From Geosiphon pyriformis (Eukaryota; Glomeromycota; Glomeromycetes; Archaeosporales; Geosiphonaceae): 64,000 nucleotides of DNA. The stretch's first letter is position 1; the number at the start of each line of letters is the position of its first letter. The position numbers and the translations under genes were made by a program. The DNA lies in contig JAAOMT010000436.1 in NCBI GenBank assembly GCA_016748015.1, positions 1,541,596-1,605,595 of the forward strand, read 5' to 3'. The notes beneath the pieces were generated by a model. That model worked only from the letters and a program-made list of their open reading frames with translations, did no database searches and was not told the DNA's origin. Shown piece by piece: positions 34,550 to 45,887 of the stretch.

Positions 34550-35215
34550 AATGAGGGTAAGTGACTTTAAATTTTAAATTATTTCATTAAAATTATGAAT
34601 TTCAACAAAACTCTTAGGTATGGCTGAAAAGTCGGGTATAAAACCGCAATTTTGACACATCTTGGGATTAATTACATAATTTTTATATTGACAGCAATTG
34701 TATATTATCAAATTTTAAAATTTGTCTCTTCATCTCAGAAAAATCTAAAACTGGCTTGGATCGTAAATTTTCATAAGGCAAATGGAATATTGCATCACGC
34801 GAAAAGTTACACATTATATTCTAGTATTTTTTGTCCTATTGGTAAGGTTTAATTTTCTTAAAATGATTAACAAAAACTTTATATTCATTCATTTTAGCTA
34901 CCTTTTTCAGTGCATTTTTTATTATTGCTGAACGGGTGGGTTCTCATTTAAATACAAATGTTTTCTAAAGAATTTAAAGTATTCTGACTGCTAATTTGCA
35001 TTACCATGGATAGATCCAAGAAGTCTGGGTTTTTTGATCGGTGCTATAGGTCTGTTTTCATGTTATCAAGTCATAAATTCATTTTAAGTGAAACTAAAAA
35101 GTTTTAAATCATTTTTACATCTTCAAATAAAATAGCATTGGGTTTTGGTAGAACAGGAAACGCAATAGCTTATGCATTTAACAAAAAGGATAATATTCGT
35201 ATATTAAGAGTGATT
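34550..35215 (+). other. Possible exon fragments of a membrane protein
   Basis: 34661-34840 reads as a protein-like segment with a hydrophobic stretch (YIIFILTAIVYYQILKFV) followed by WIVNFHKANGILHHAKSY and SSIFCPIG. A GT..AG pair (about 34842-34899) would join it to ATFFSAFFIIAERVGSHL. Further on, WIDPRSLGFLIGAIGLF (about 35010-35062) and a piece near 35140-35210 are also protein-like, but the frames between them are not continuous. This may be a decayed multi-exon gene for a small membrane protein. I cannot name it. Confidence 0.3.
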
Positions 35216-36414
35216 CGTTTAAACCCTGCCAGTGGTATTATTTTGAAAGTAGAAAAGACTTGATAAAATGATGAAATCATCACTATAGATTGACTTCTAT
35301 ATATAGCTGATTTAAAGATCTCATCGATTACTTGCCAGAAAGGTTTATAGTGTGCTAAACAACACTCAATAAATTTAAATCCCAATATTTTATGAATTAA
35401 AAAGTAAATTATTTATTTGTGTGCTTTATCTTGTGTCATTATTTAAATAATACAATTAATTCATTTTTTCCATAATTTTGATCCCAATATTATAGATATA
35501 ATAATTAAAGTAATTTTTCGAAAATAATTTTCAAATTTCACCTTGCTCTGAAATTAAAAAAAGGCCAATATTTTTAACTTCCAAAATCACTGGACTTTTC
35601 TTGAGTTCCATTTTTTTTTGGTTTTTCTTATTAATTTGCGGTTTTTCTTTGGTTTTTGTTAAATTTTTATCTTGATTTAAAAAGTTAAAATCAATTAAAA
35701 AATTTTGAGATATTTTTTAATTGGTTTTTTATTCATCTTTTTGATCATTAGCTTAAATTGGTTACATTTTTTCTTTATTTTATTGTTTCATTTCTTTTTT
35801 ATTACTATTATTTTATCATTATCTTTTAATGGTATCATTAACTTAATTACTATTTTGATCTAAAATTTTTTTTAAGTATAAATTTTTATTTTTTCCTTGT
35901 TTTTTGTTTTATTTCATTTATTTTTACTGATTTTGTTTTTGTTATAAATTCTAACAGGATTATTAACAATTAAAAATGGTTTTATTAACAACAATTAATA
36001 TTATTTTGTAGCATTATTTTTGATTGTAAAGTTGTTGAAAAACTATTAAATATTTTAAATTGTTCAGATTTTATTTAACTTAATTTTATTTCATCAAGTT
36101 ATGAACTTTCTGTATATCTGTAAACAATGGACATTCTTGGTTATTTTTACAATTTTCTTAATAATTTTGTTTATTTCATGTATAAGAATTTTTATCAATG
36201 TGATTCATAAGACTAAAAAATGAATAATTTCGAAAATATTTAATAAACTGTAAGTTTATCTTGGTTTGTTAATTAAAATTTCAAACATTATTTTTTTGCT
36301 GCTATGCATCATATGGCGTTATATGGTTTAAAAACTTTCAAACAGATGCAAACTGGCAGTAGTTGGCGATATTAATGAAGTTTGCTAATGGTAATGGTGT
36401 TTTTACCAAATTTT

Positions 36415-36785
36415 CAGGATATGAACAGCAGAACTGTAGATTGATAAATAGTCAACCATTAAAATTTCGGAGGATCTTTTCAAGGTCAACACAATTCTTC
36501 TAAAAGTTTTCTTGCAGGTATCGTCAAAGTTCTCAAGGCTACAGATTTGTGGATTTCGGGGATGAACTTCCTGACACCGTTTCGTATAACAGACATGGAT
36601 CTTTGCATGAGATCTTGGGACTTGATGTTTCGGAAAAAGATGTAAAAATCTTAAGATTTATGCTAGTTAGCTGTTAAATAGGAGAAGAGAAATTGTTAAG
36701 CGGAGCACATAGTCTCGATCTGGATGATGTTGAAAGAGATATATGCTTCGCAGTTATCTCAGAAAAATTAGTAAAAACATAAACA
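36415..36785 (+). other. Possible exon fragments, unidentified gene
   Basis: After an acceptor-like TTTCAG at about 36412 a short segment reads GYEQQNCRLINSQPLKFRR. After a second acceptor (TTGCAG, about 36515) a frame reads SSQGYRFVDFGDELPDTV, then HEILGLDVSEKDVKILR. A third piece reads EEKLLSGAHSLDLDDVERDI and ends at a stop near 36782. The residue composition is that of a soluble protein, and the splice-like signals suggest a real or recently dead gene. Family not recognised. Confidence 0.3.
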
Positions 36786-36789
36786 ATTT

Positions 36790-37580
36790 TTCTTAATAAA
36801 GGCAAAAAGCTTTCGTATTGATTTCACTTCACTAATCTTGTTACAACGAAAGAAATATCGGGTTATGATACTCAAAAGAATTTTTAGACAAGTCTGAAAT
36901 TTTTTTTTGAATATAACAAATACTTGGCAAAACACCTATCATTTTAAATCAGAATTTAATCGGACTATATATAAAACAATTAAAAAAAAATTTTTTTTGT
37001 GAATTAGTACATAATTAGGGCTTTGGAAATGAATTTTCATACAAATATAACAATTTCCAGAAAAATATAATTTCAATTTGGGAGGCCTTTTTAAAAATGA
37101 GATCAAATATCGACTAATTTAATTTTAATCCACATGACTAATTGATCACATGAACAATTTCTTTAAAAATTACCTTTTATTTACGTTGTTTTTACTAGTT
37201 GCTTTCGACCACAGAATTGTTTTAAATTATGTAGGAAGTCAACCCTTTGATCATATTCTGAATTTATAGTTTTTTTTAGTGATCTCAAGCACAATAAATA
37301 CATTTTGTCAACAAAAACAATAAAAGCTTGAAAACAAAAAAGTAAAGTGCTATGTTCTTGCAAATTTGACAATAAAGAATCACTTTCCACATAAAGTAAT
37401 TTGACTTTTGTTTTAGGTTTCAATTAGCTGTTTAAGTGGAGTTTCTCACTGATAAATAAATTCACATATAATAATTGTCTCTCATAAAAAGTGACATCAA
37501 CAAATTATGAAGTTTTGGATTTGATGTATACACTTTTGAAATTAAATATAAAAATTTAATCACCCCATTTTAAAAATCGT
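36790..37580. other. Intergenic 3' flank of Myb copy F
   Basis: No supportable gene. The 80-residue minus frame at 37181-37423 has no recognisable feature. Confidence 0.4.
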
Positions 37581-37586
37581 ATTTTT

Positions 37587-38489
37587 CTATGACATCGCGG
37601 TGAATCTCTTGTATTTACTGTCTCTGAGAATTTCCCATATTTTTTTATAACATTGCTTTGAGTTTCTTGTATTTACCGCCTCAGAAATTTTTTCCCAATT
37701 TTTCTCATGTTTTTCAAAGGCATGTATCAAACTTTTTACCTCTACTGAGTTCCATTTTCCACTATTATAATAGGTTTGAACTTTTGGTGAGTGATGATAA
37801 TGTTTTTTTATCTGATCTAGGGATCTTCCTGGAATTAATAGCTGTATTTGCTCCCAATTCTCAACATTATTTTGAAAAGCTTTAGCCAATTTATTAAATT
37901 CTTCATCTGTCCATCGGCCCCTTTTTATTCCAGGCGCCAAGACTTCTTCATAGTGTCCGCAAATCGCACTAGATGGTCTTTGAAGAATATGACTTATTTC
38001 TGTCCATTTTTTACCATGGCTCTGCACTAAGCTCAAAAGTTTTTCATCTTCTTGCTTGTTCCATGAGCCGCGTTTTGGTTGTGCTAAAACATTATGATAT
38101 CGTCGCCATAAATCTTCAGTACTTCTTCCAGGGAAATAGCCAGTTGATAAAATACCTTTCCAATCGACTCTATTGTTTTTTTTATATCTTTTAACAGCTG
38201 AGTACAACTCTTTATCTTCTTCGGATTTCCACTTTTTTGCGTTTAGCTTCATTTTATTATCAATCTCTGATATAGTACCTGTTAAGCGATACCATTTACA
38301 CTGAAGAGCCGCTGCTGTTCTTAATGGAAAGTGTTTTTGCGAAATTATTGGCCATTTTGAACCATACTCTTCATGCTCCTCAATTAAGGCTTTAATTTCT
38401 TCAAGGCTCCACTTTTGGGAATATTGTAGACAAGAAATTTTTTTATCAATTGATAAAGTATTTTTTGGATTTCTAAGTGTTCGATTCAC
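37587..38489 (-). CDS. Myb/SANT-repeat DNA-binding protein, copy F
   Basis: 300 residues, single exon on the minus strand. Five Myb/SANT repeats are complete (R1 KWSLEEIKALIEEHEEY, R2 KWKSEEDKELY, R3 GSWNKQEDEKLL, R4 GRWTDEEFNKL, R5 KWNSVEVKSL). The N-terminus MNRTLRN and the long R1-R2 linker put it in the same subfamily as A and B. The region upstream (38490-39200) is the inverted counterpart of 19.86-21.04 kb before copy A, so a block of more than 2 kb was duplicated in inverted orientation. R4 and R5 contain small differences from A (for example NNVENWEQ), so it is not a brand-new copy. Likely a functional nuclear DNA-binding protein. Confidence 0.85.
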   Translation of the reverse strand: MNRTLRNPKNTLSIDKKISCLQYSQKWSLEEIKALIEEHEEYGSKWPIISQKHFPLRTAAALQCKWYRLTGTISEIDNKMKLNAKKWKSEEDKELYSAVKRYKKNNRVDWKGILSTGYFPGRSTEDLWRRYHNVLAQPKRGSWNKQEDEKLLSLVQSHGKKWTEISHILQRPSSAICGHYEEVLAPGIKRGRWTDEEFNKLAKAFQNNVENWEQIQLLIPGRSLDQIKKHYHHSPKVQTYYNSGKWNSVEVKSLIHAFEKHEKNWEKISEAVNTRNSKQCYKKIWEILRDSKYKRFTAMS

Positions 38490-38725
38490 TAATGGTAGGC
38501 TATCCCAGGGAAGTGCTAACTGATAGTAAAAATTAAATTAGTTGATGAAAAGTTTTCTCTTCTGAAAACGGAATTTGTGATAGCCTACCTACTTTCAATT
38601 TCTTTAAAGTTGACCATATGTAAAGAGTGAAACATATTGTATTTTTGGTTTGCAATTTTAACATGAGATGAATAACATGAGAAAGTAAGAAAATTAGAAA
38701 TAAAATTTTTTTCTATTACACATAT

Positions 38726-38755
38726 CTATTTATATCTACACCCATGAGGCCGATC
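38726..38755 (-). promoter_or_regulatory. Core promoter of Myb copy F
   Basis: On the minus strand GATC (38755-38752), 19 nt, TAAATAG (38732-38726). The spacer matches that of copies A and B. Confidence 0.6.
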
Positions 38756-38779
38756 ATCTTTTGTTTAGAATGCGATTGA

Positions 38780-39200
38780 TGGTTTTCGTCCAAATAACTA
38801 TTTGCTTGTATGCTTAACATAGTAATACATGTAGATAAATAATAATTACTCCTTTTGGGAATCATCTAATTTATTAATAATTACTCAGCTTTTAAGTGTC
38901 CTGTTTTTGGATTACATAATTTTTAAACGCAAATCCATGAGATTTTTTTTCAAAATACCTTAATACCAATACCAATACTATATATATTCTCAATAGGGGC
39001 TATATGATGGCCACTGTAGAACACGACACAGAAGTCTTGCTTGAAGGTAAGAGATGTTTGGGCAGAATGGCAATTGAGCCAAGCCTTTAGAGCTTTTCTC
39101 GAACAGTTTATTTGCTGACTTCGAACCCTGGATGCATTTCTTTAAGCGCTTTCGGCTACTATAACGAAATGATTTCCCTATACCACTTTGCTAATCTGAC
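38780..39200 (-). repeat. Inverted duplicate of the flank upstream of Myb copy A
   Basis: Reverse complement of about 19860-20450, including a piece of the Tc1 transposase relic (the ATAGCCCCTATTGAGAA block that encodes the PIEN motif). It links copies A and F as products of one inverted segmental duplication. Confidence 0.65.
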
Positions 39201-39459
39201 GGCGTTTGCAAGAAGTAAGCTTGTGAGTGGCCAGGACGATCAATATCCAAAACTTAGCCATTTTTACAAAGTAGGACGACGTAATGTTAACAGGAGCGAA
39301 GCGAAAAATTAGTTATTTACCAATTTTGGTTGCATTGCTTCAAAAGCATTTAGTGACTTCACGGTTCGATTTTACGGGATTAGACTGCACTAGATAAGTG
39401 AAAAAATGAGTTGTGTGACATAAGGCGTATCCAAAATGATATTTACGTGTCAGCCTTTC

Positions 39460-39685
39460 TTCCAACGAGGTTAGTAAGGCGAAAACTTTTGCCAATGGTA
39501 TTGTCGCCATTACTTTTCGCCTGTTCTTAAAGGAAAAATATCTGTAAAAACTGACTGCTATTTTGAATTGTACTCTTAAGCCCGTTTCTGATAAAGTTTT
39601 AGGCAAGAATTTTCACAATTTCTCAATATACCCATAGTTTCATTAAAAAAATTGGGACTTTTAAAATAGTTTTTCTAGTATTAAT
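39460..39685 (+). repeat. Direct repeat, copy 1
   Basis: Matches 46290-46530 in the same orientation, including the GTTCTTAA block, the GATAAAGTTT block and the CACAATTT run. The two copies bracket the 6.6-kb segment with the DUF2470 relic, the methyltransferase gene and the Tigger element. Origin unknown. Confidence 0.65.
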
Positions 39686-39932
39686 TATAACTGTACCGAT
39701 AGTAATGTGATCTAATTCCTAAGCTATAAATAGAAATTTATTCACTTATTATAACTTAAAATTATGATTAAATCACAAACCACAAATATAATATGTTTTA
39801 CTCTTTACATTTGGTCAACTTTATGGAGATTAAAAGTAGGTAGGCCACAAAAATTCCATAACAATTTGGTTTAGCAGAAAAAAATTTTAAGTTTACTACC
39901 AGCTGGCAATTTCCTCGAGCACCCCATCGTCA

Positions 39933-40175
39933 ATAAATCGAATGCTAGGAAATCATAAAAACGTTACATCAAGTGATAAAAAAATTTCTTGCCAGAAACA
40001 TTATCGAAAATTGAGCACTGAAGAAATTAAAACTCTATTTGAGGCATATAGAGAGTATGGTTCACAATGAGGATTAATTTCACAAAAATACTTGCCATCA
40101 AGAACACCATCTGGTATTCAGAATAAACGGTATCACTTAATCAGAAACTTACATTAAATTTTAATAAGTGGAGCC
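39933..40175 (+). pseudogene. Decayed Myb/SANT gene, copy G
   Basis: Leader blocks are present at about 39760-39930, with GATC..TAAATAG upstream near 39707-39731 (only 14 nt apart). The family start reads ATA (39933-39935). R1 is recognisable (STEEIKTLFEAYREYGSQ) but its second Trp codon is TGA. After the KNKRYHL segment some 20 bp are missing, and similarity ends near 40175 after NKWS. R2 onward is lost. The subfamily is that of D, E and J (LGNHKN). Confidence 0.75.
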
Positions 40176-40179
40176 GAAT

Positions 40180-41030
40180 TGATTAGGTTGTAAGTCTTCA
40201 TCGACATGATAGCACTGGAAATAATAAAGATGATCGCTTATCATCGAAATCGGCAAGCATAATCAAAGTATCCAGTTAAATTGATAATAAGACAATAATC
40301 TGTTAGCACTCTAAAAATCTAGAAATAACCTACAATAAGAGATTTGTAGTTTGAAAGTTTTATTAGAAGCCTTGAATGACTTCAATTAGACAATGTCATT
40401 TTATTATTATCTAACCTATACCTTATATAAAGATAGCAATGTTTTAGATATCATTCCATTTTTATTTATACATACTTTCTATTCTTTCAAAATTTGATGC
40501 TTTTATCCATAAAAATTATTTTTTAAAAAGTTTCCTTAAATGTTTAAATTACGAATAAAAACAATTTACAATAATTACAAACATTTTTCAAAACTGATTT
40601 ATAAGCCATAATTATTTACAACAGTTGTATGAATAATAATGAAATTTTATTTTGTCAATTACTTTTTTTTTAATTAAAATAAATATTTTTTCAAATATTA
40701 AAAAAAAATTAAATAATCAAATATTTTCTTTTATTTAAGAACAAACAATATTTAAAAAGAAGAAAAGTATTTTTGTGAACATTATGAAAAAACTTGCAAA
40801 TATATTAAAACTTATTAAAAATAATTAAAATTATTCTATATTATTCAAAGGATTTTATATTAAAAATAAATAAATAAATAATTATTAAATTAATGTATAT
40901 TTAAATATTTGTATTTCTTTATTTCTTATATATATGAATAGAGATATTTGTTTTAAATGTATTCAAATATATTATATCTCAAATATTAATTAAAAATAAT
41001 TAAATGATAAAATTTTAAAGTACATTCTTT
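40180..41030. other. AT-rich intergenic stretch
   Basis: No gene or element recognised. Confidence 0.5.
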
Positions 41031-41031
41031 G

Positions 41032-41033
<2 letters not shown>

Positions 41034-41081
<48 letters not shown>
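41034..41081. repeat. AAT/ATT palindromic microsatellite
   Basis: About eight AAT units followed directly by about seven ATT units, forming a perfect inverted repeat that could fold into a hairpin with almost no loop. Confidence 0.9.
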
Positions 41082-41089
41082 AGGTTCTG

Positions 41090-41560
41090 GAGCTATTTGG
41101 CAGTATTGCAACAAACGTTTTGTTGAAATATTATGCATACCAGTTTGAAGTATACCAATCAAATTACTGGTTGAAGAATCTAATGGTGGTTTAGTACTTT
41201 GTTAATAATTTCAAATCAGTAAAAAAATTCTAATGCTTCTTTAGGCATATATCTTCCAAAACTGGTCTACTTATTCGTACCCTTTTTAATCTTTGCTTAA
41301 ACTTGATCCTCCGGTGCCATCTTCGTTTTTAACTAAAGCAATAAATCCATTGGAGTCTATACTTGTCATTCGAACACTAATTGGCATTTTAGCTTCACCA
41401 AAGTATTTTGCGTAGGCTAGTAGCGTGGAAGGATCTATGTTCATCTAAGTTATGCGACGAGCCGAATGTAATGTAAGTGAATCTATAATGTCATTGGGAT
41501 TTTAAGATTTTTGACGATGCATCTTTATCAAGTGAGAAAGATTGGTGGTGGTAAAGAATC
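41090..41560 (-). pseudogene. Decayed DUF2470-like gene
   Basis: On the minus strand a frame reads MNIDPSTLLAYAKYFG, then ISVRMTSIDSNGFIALV and KNEDGTG. This fits the DUF2470 domain pattern of an N-terminal H-M-N-x-D-H helix, followed by the MTxID-x-x-G strand. The usual His-Met start of the domain is broken by a stop. Two frame changes later, IKFKQRLKRVRISRPVLED and KEALEFF correspond to the following (R-x-P-F, then helix) part. DUF2470 occurs in FMN-binding and heme-related proteins and in some fungal membrane proteins; the function of this family member is unknown. The gene is clearly broken. Confidence 0.45.
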
Positions 41561-42493
41561 TCAGGGAATTTTTTTGTAAAATTTAATAATTTTTTAATTT
41601 TAATACCGCCTGTTTGTCCACCAACATTTTTTTGTAATACCTAATACTTTTTGGATCATTCCGAATATAAATGCTGGATATCAATTTCTCCATTTGGAAG
41701 TTCCGGATTTATATCGTACGAAAAGAAATAAATTAAATTGGGGTATTTAAAATTCTCGAAGTATTAGCAAAAATGAACAATTTAACTAGGGTCCTAAATT
41801 TTAGAAAAGTTTACAATCTCAGCTTTATCTTTTTGTTCACTATTTAATTTACGTCATTTAATTTTAAATAACTTTTCGGATTATTCATTTGGTACTTAAC
41901 CCTCCATCTAAAATTCAGTTTAAAATGGGAAGGGGACACGGATTTCAGAAGTATTAATCTAATTTTTCAAAATTGAACAATATCAAAGTGAAATTAAAGA
42001 AACAAGGTATCAAGTGAAATATCAGAATAGTGGAAAAAGATTTGTGAAAAAAAGGATATTTTGATAAATTAATAAAAAAATAGTTTTTTTAATCATAAAA
42101 AGATTTTTTCACCAAAATTAATTGTATTCTTTCATTTGCTTTCCTTTTATTTTTTTTGGTGTTCTTCTATTTTTCGTCAAAGGCAAAGAAAACACTCTTA
42201 TTTGTGCAAGAGAGCAAGCAAACAAACAGAGAAACAAACAAAAATACAATGAAACAAAAGATTTAGCGTAAAAAAAAAACTTTAAAATTAGTTCTCTTGA
42301 GCAAAAAAGTAATTCAAATTGCGAACCTGAACTATCTTCTCAACGGGAACAGCTGATAATTTTAATAAACATAATAACAGACATTCGGTAAGTAATCATG
42401 ATGATGAGCATGGTACCAAGTACCAATAAAAAGAATTGGATAATTTTATTGGTTAAAAAAAACTTAGAAACCGGTTTCTATCATATATCTATT

Positions 42494-42517
42494 GTATGTA
42501 TGTATGTATGTATGTAG
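42494..42517. repeat. TATG tetranucleotide microsatellite
   Basis: Five to six GTAT/TATG units about 100 bp before the methyltransferase start codon. Confidence 0.85.
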
Positions 42518-42613
42518 GTATTTATCGATTTCAATTTTTAAAACAGTTACTCTTGGTGAAACTTTAATTTTATATAAATAATGATTAGGGTCAACTTTTA
42601 ATTTCAGAAAAAA

Positions 42614-42630
42614 ATGAAGAAATCCACATT

Positions 42631-42668
<38 letters not shown>

Positions 42669-43752
42669 CATCATTATCATCATCATTATTAAAAGGAAAA
42701 AAGGGTGAATTTTTTTCGCATACATATAGTAGATTACCATCTGCAAAATATGATTTTATACATGATGACGAAGAAATAGATAGGAATAATTTTCACCATT
42801 ATATGATTCGAGCTAAAACTGGAAGACTTTTTGAGGCCCCTATTGAAGAAAAATTGAAAGAAGGATGTATAGTTTTAGATGTTGGGTAAGAAATGATTTG
42901 AAAAAGATTTTTTTGGAAATCTACATATTTTAACCCTCTTTTTTTCCCACAAAACTAAAACTCTTTTTATTAAAACCTTATCACATTTAAATATATTATT
43001 AGTTGTGGTTCTGGAACTTGGATACTAGAAATGGCGGTAGAATATCCGCACTCTAGCTTTATCGGTTTCGATATCGCTAAAGTTTATCCACAACAAATAA
43101 AACCAAAAAATGTTAAATTTTTTCAGGCAGATATTTTGGAAGGTATAAAATTTCCAGAAGAACATTTCGACTACGTAAAAATGCGATTTCTCATACTAGG
43201 AATTCCACAACGTTCTTGGCCACTAGTCCTTGACGACTTAATAAGGGTAACAAAACCTGGTGGTTGGATTGAATTAGCCGAACCAGAAATAGTGTCTACC
43301 GTTTTAACCCCAAACTATCGTAGATATTTAACAGCAAGTAAGTAAAAATTTTTCTTGATTCATTTATTTTGTGAGTACAATTTTTTTTTCTTTTCAAAAT
43401 AAATAAATAAATATATATATAATTTTTTTATTTCAAAGTGCATAAACTTTTCGTTAAACGTAAATTAGATCCAAACATTTGCAACAAACTAAAAGATATC
43501 CTTTGCGATACCGGAAAATTAAGGTTTATTGAAAGTGGAACTTGGGAAATTCCTATTGGAAACATTGCCGATGAATTAGGTCAATTTAATGCCAGACATG
43601 TTTTAAATTTTGTACGAATTTATGGACCAAACCTTTTAGAAATTCTTGAAATGAATCAAAATGAATGGGAAAACTTTTTCCCAAAGATTGAGGAGGAGTT
43701 TGAAAATTTGAATGAGTTACAATGTTATCATTACGTTTATGGACAAAAATGA
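42614..43752 (+). CDS. SAM-dependent methyltransferase, three exons
   Basis: Exons 42614-42885, 43003-43337 and 43439-43752, with introns of 117 and 101 bp that obey GT..AG. The joined frame closes at 306 residues. After a Ser tract (about residues 7-24, encoded by TCA repeats) comes the class I Rossmann-fold methyltransferase: motif I LDVGCGSGTW at about 88-97, split exactly by intron 1; the acidic residue after strand 2 in FIGFDI; FQADILEG after strand 3; FDYVKMRFLILGI at strand 4; and RVTKPGGWIELAE before strand 5. This binds S-adenosylmethionine; the methyl acceptor cannot be told. Such proteins form large families in glomeromycetes (from memory). No membrane or targeting signal. It is the only intact non-Myb gene between 19 and 53 kb. 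Confidence 0.9.
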
Positions 43753-43939
43753 GATTAAGTAGCATATTGTTTAAAAAAAATTTAGTGCAAATAATTTCTT
43801 TTTTCCTTTATTATATTTTTGTAATTATTTAGTATTTTTTAAAATTTCCAAAATGAAATACTCAAAAAAGTTTTTAATCTTTTTAATCTTTTCTAATAAA
43901 AAGGGTTTAATGAAAACTTTTAATAAATCTCAGCCGTTA

Positions 43940-43970
43940 AATTAAATTAAATTAAATTAAATTAAATTAT
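43940..43970. repeat. AAATT pentanucleotide microsatellite
   Basis: About six units of TTAAA/AAATT downstream of the methyltransferase gene. Confidence 0.85.
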
Positions 43971-44490
43971 TAAATACAAGTTTAGCACCATAAAGGGCTT
44001 ACATAACTAGAACGAATTACATATAGATGATTATGTCAGAAAATTGTGAAACGTATGCATGAATTTTTTTTGCTTGTTTGGGATACGAGGATCAAATGTA
44101 TTTAGAAATTAAACCTGAAATTAATTTTAAAATCGCAAAAAAATTTTTTTAAAATAAAAAATATATCTCACAATATTTTTGTGAAAAGAAAATTAAAAAA
44201 TATTTTTTAAAATTAGCAAAATTGAGCTAGAATTTTGAAGCAAAATTATTTCAAAGGTATATGAACACCACATATATTGAAATCACAATGTGACAATTGT
44301 TTTAGCATATATCTACCTGTTACGTCATAAAACTCTAATACAGTCGGACCTCTATAAAAGAACACAGTTGGTACACGCAAATTATGTTCCATTTTAGAGG
44401 TGTTCTATTATATAGTTTTATAATTATTATCAAATAAACTATATTTATTTATTAAATCAATCAATTATTATTATTATTATTCTTATTAAA

Positions 44491-45887
44491 TTATTGATTA
44501 ATTTTTACCTGTTTTTTAGAATTTTCCTTCATTTTTTTGTATTCATATAATTTTTTTCGAAGTAAATTTTGGTTTTCTATACTAAAATTTTCTTTTGCTA
44601 ATTGCTCTTCAAATCTAATTACCTTTTTTAATGCTTCATATGCTTCTGTAATTGTAATTAAAGCAGGTGGAGATTTTTCTAATTCTTCTTCTGAGTCATT
44701 AATTTTATTGGTTTCAATTTGAGCATCGGCTAAAACTATATCTACAATTTCATTATTATCAAGAATATTTTCAGTTGCCAATAATTCATCAACTGCTACA
44801 GTATAATCTTCGAGATTTTTGACCAATTGTTGTGCATTTGATGGTAAATTGTTNNNNNNNNNNNNNNNNNNNNNNNNNNNNNNNNNNNNNNNNNNNNNNN
44901 NNNNNNNNNNNNNNNNNNNNNNNNNNNNNNNNNNNNNNNNNNNNNNNNNNNNNNNNNNNNNNNNNNNNNNNNNNNNNNNNNNNNNNNNNNNNNNNNNNNN
45001 NNNNNNNNNNNNNNNNNNNNNNNNNNNNNNNNNNNNNNNNNNNNNNNNNNNNNNNNNNNNNNNNNNNNNNNNNNNNNNNNNNNNNNNNNNNNNNNNNNNN
45101 NNNNNNNNNNNNNNNNNNNNNNNNNNNNNNNNNNNNNNNNNNNNNNNNNNNNNNNNNNNNNNNNNNNNNNNNNNNNNNNNNNNNNNNNNNNNNNNNNNNN
45201 NNNNNNNNNNNNNNNNNNNNNNNNNNNNNNNNNNNNNNNNNNNNNNNNNNNNNNNNNNNNNNNNNNNGCATTATATATGTCAGCAGGATCAAATTCGGAT
45301 ATAATGGTTTTTAATTTTCTTCATTCTTCTGGTAAACTTTTAGTTGATACACTTTCTGCTTCACCATGAAATCGGTAAACACGTAACTGGTTTCGTTTTT
45401 TGAATTTTTGAATCCATCTATTTGAGAATTGCATTTCATTTTCGTGTATATCAAGAAGTTTGGCAAATTTTTTTCCTTTCTCTTTAATTAGTTGATCATT
45501 GAATTCGATAGTGGCTGCCGTTACTTGTTCTACCCAAAAACTTAAAGCTTGGTCTAATTATGGAAATTTAATGCTTTTGTGTCAAATAGATCTTTTTGAG
45601 ATTTTATCAATTTCAATATTCAACCACTTTGCATGCTCTTTGATTATCTTGGAGACAGTTGGACGAGAAATATGAAGTTCTGGATATTTATGATTGAGGT
45701 AAGCTACAAAAAGCATCATTAACTGCTGCTCATTTTTGTTTTTTGAATAAAGGTTCCGACATTGTGATAATTTAGCAAGTCTGTTAGAAAATGTGCCTAT
45801 AATAATATTAGATTTGGTTTTAGCAAGCTTGAATAAGGGTAAGTGGCTGTACGTGAAAACAGACAAGATCAAAAAGAGTAAATCCAA
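44491..45887 (-). pseudogene. Tigger/CENP-B-type transposase, three in-frame stops
   Basis: Read from 45887 downward: a first HTH region (LHISRPTVSKIIKEHAKWL), a stop (45582-45584), a second stop (45558-45560), then the CENP-B type HTH domain (LSFWVEQVTAATIEF; KFAKLLDIHENEMQFSNRW; IQKFKKRNQLRVYRFHGEA), a third stop (45321-45323), and SEFDPADIYNA, which leads into the DDE domain (first catalytic Asp expected right there). The DDE domain itself falls in the run of N. After the gap comes the acidic C-terminal tail (44826-44491; EEELEKSPP, EAYEALKKVIRFEEQ) usual in this group. With three stops it cannot be active unless the stops are assembly errors, which the neighbouring gap makes worth checking. 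Confidence 0.8.
44854..45267. other. Assembly gap (414 N)
   Basis: Run of N within the Tigger transposase, covering most of its DDE catalytic domain. The real length may differ. Confidence 1.

Noticed and set aside
35170-35385. 71-residue minus-strand ORF
   Set aside because: Opposite to the protein-like + strand fragment near 35140-35210; likely a shadow.
37181-37423. 80-residue minus-strand ORF downstream of Myb copy F
   Set aside because: No recognisable domain and no counterpart behind other Myb copies.
39112-39606. ORFs at 39112-39312 (+) and 39340-39606 (-)
   Set aside because: They lie in duplicated flank sequence; the counterparts at 19.9 kb and 46.3-46.5 kb do not keep the frames.
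44789-45314. ORFs spanning the run of N
   Set aside because: Open only because N was translated as X; not evidence of coding.
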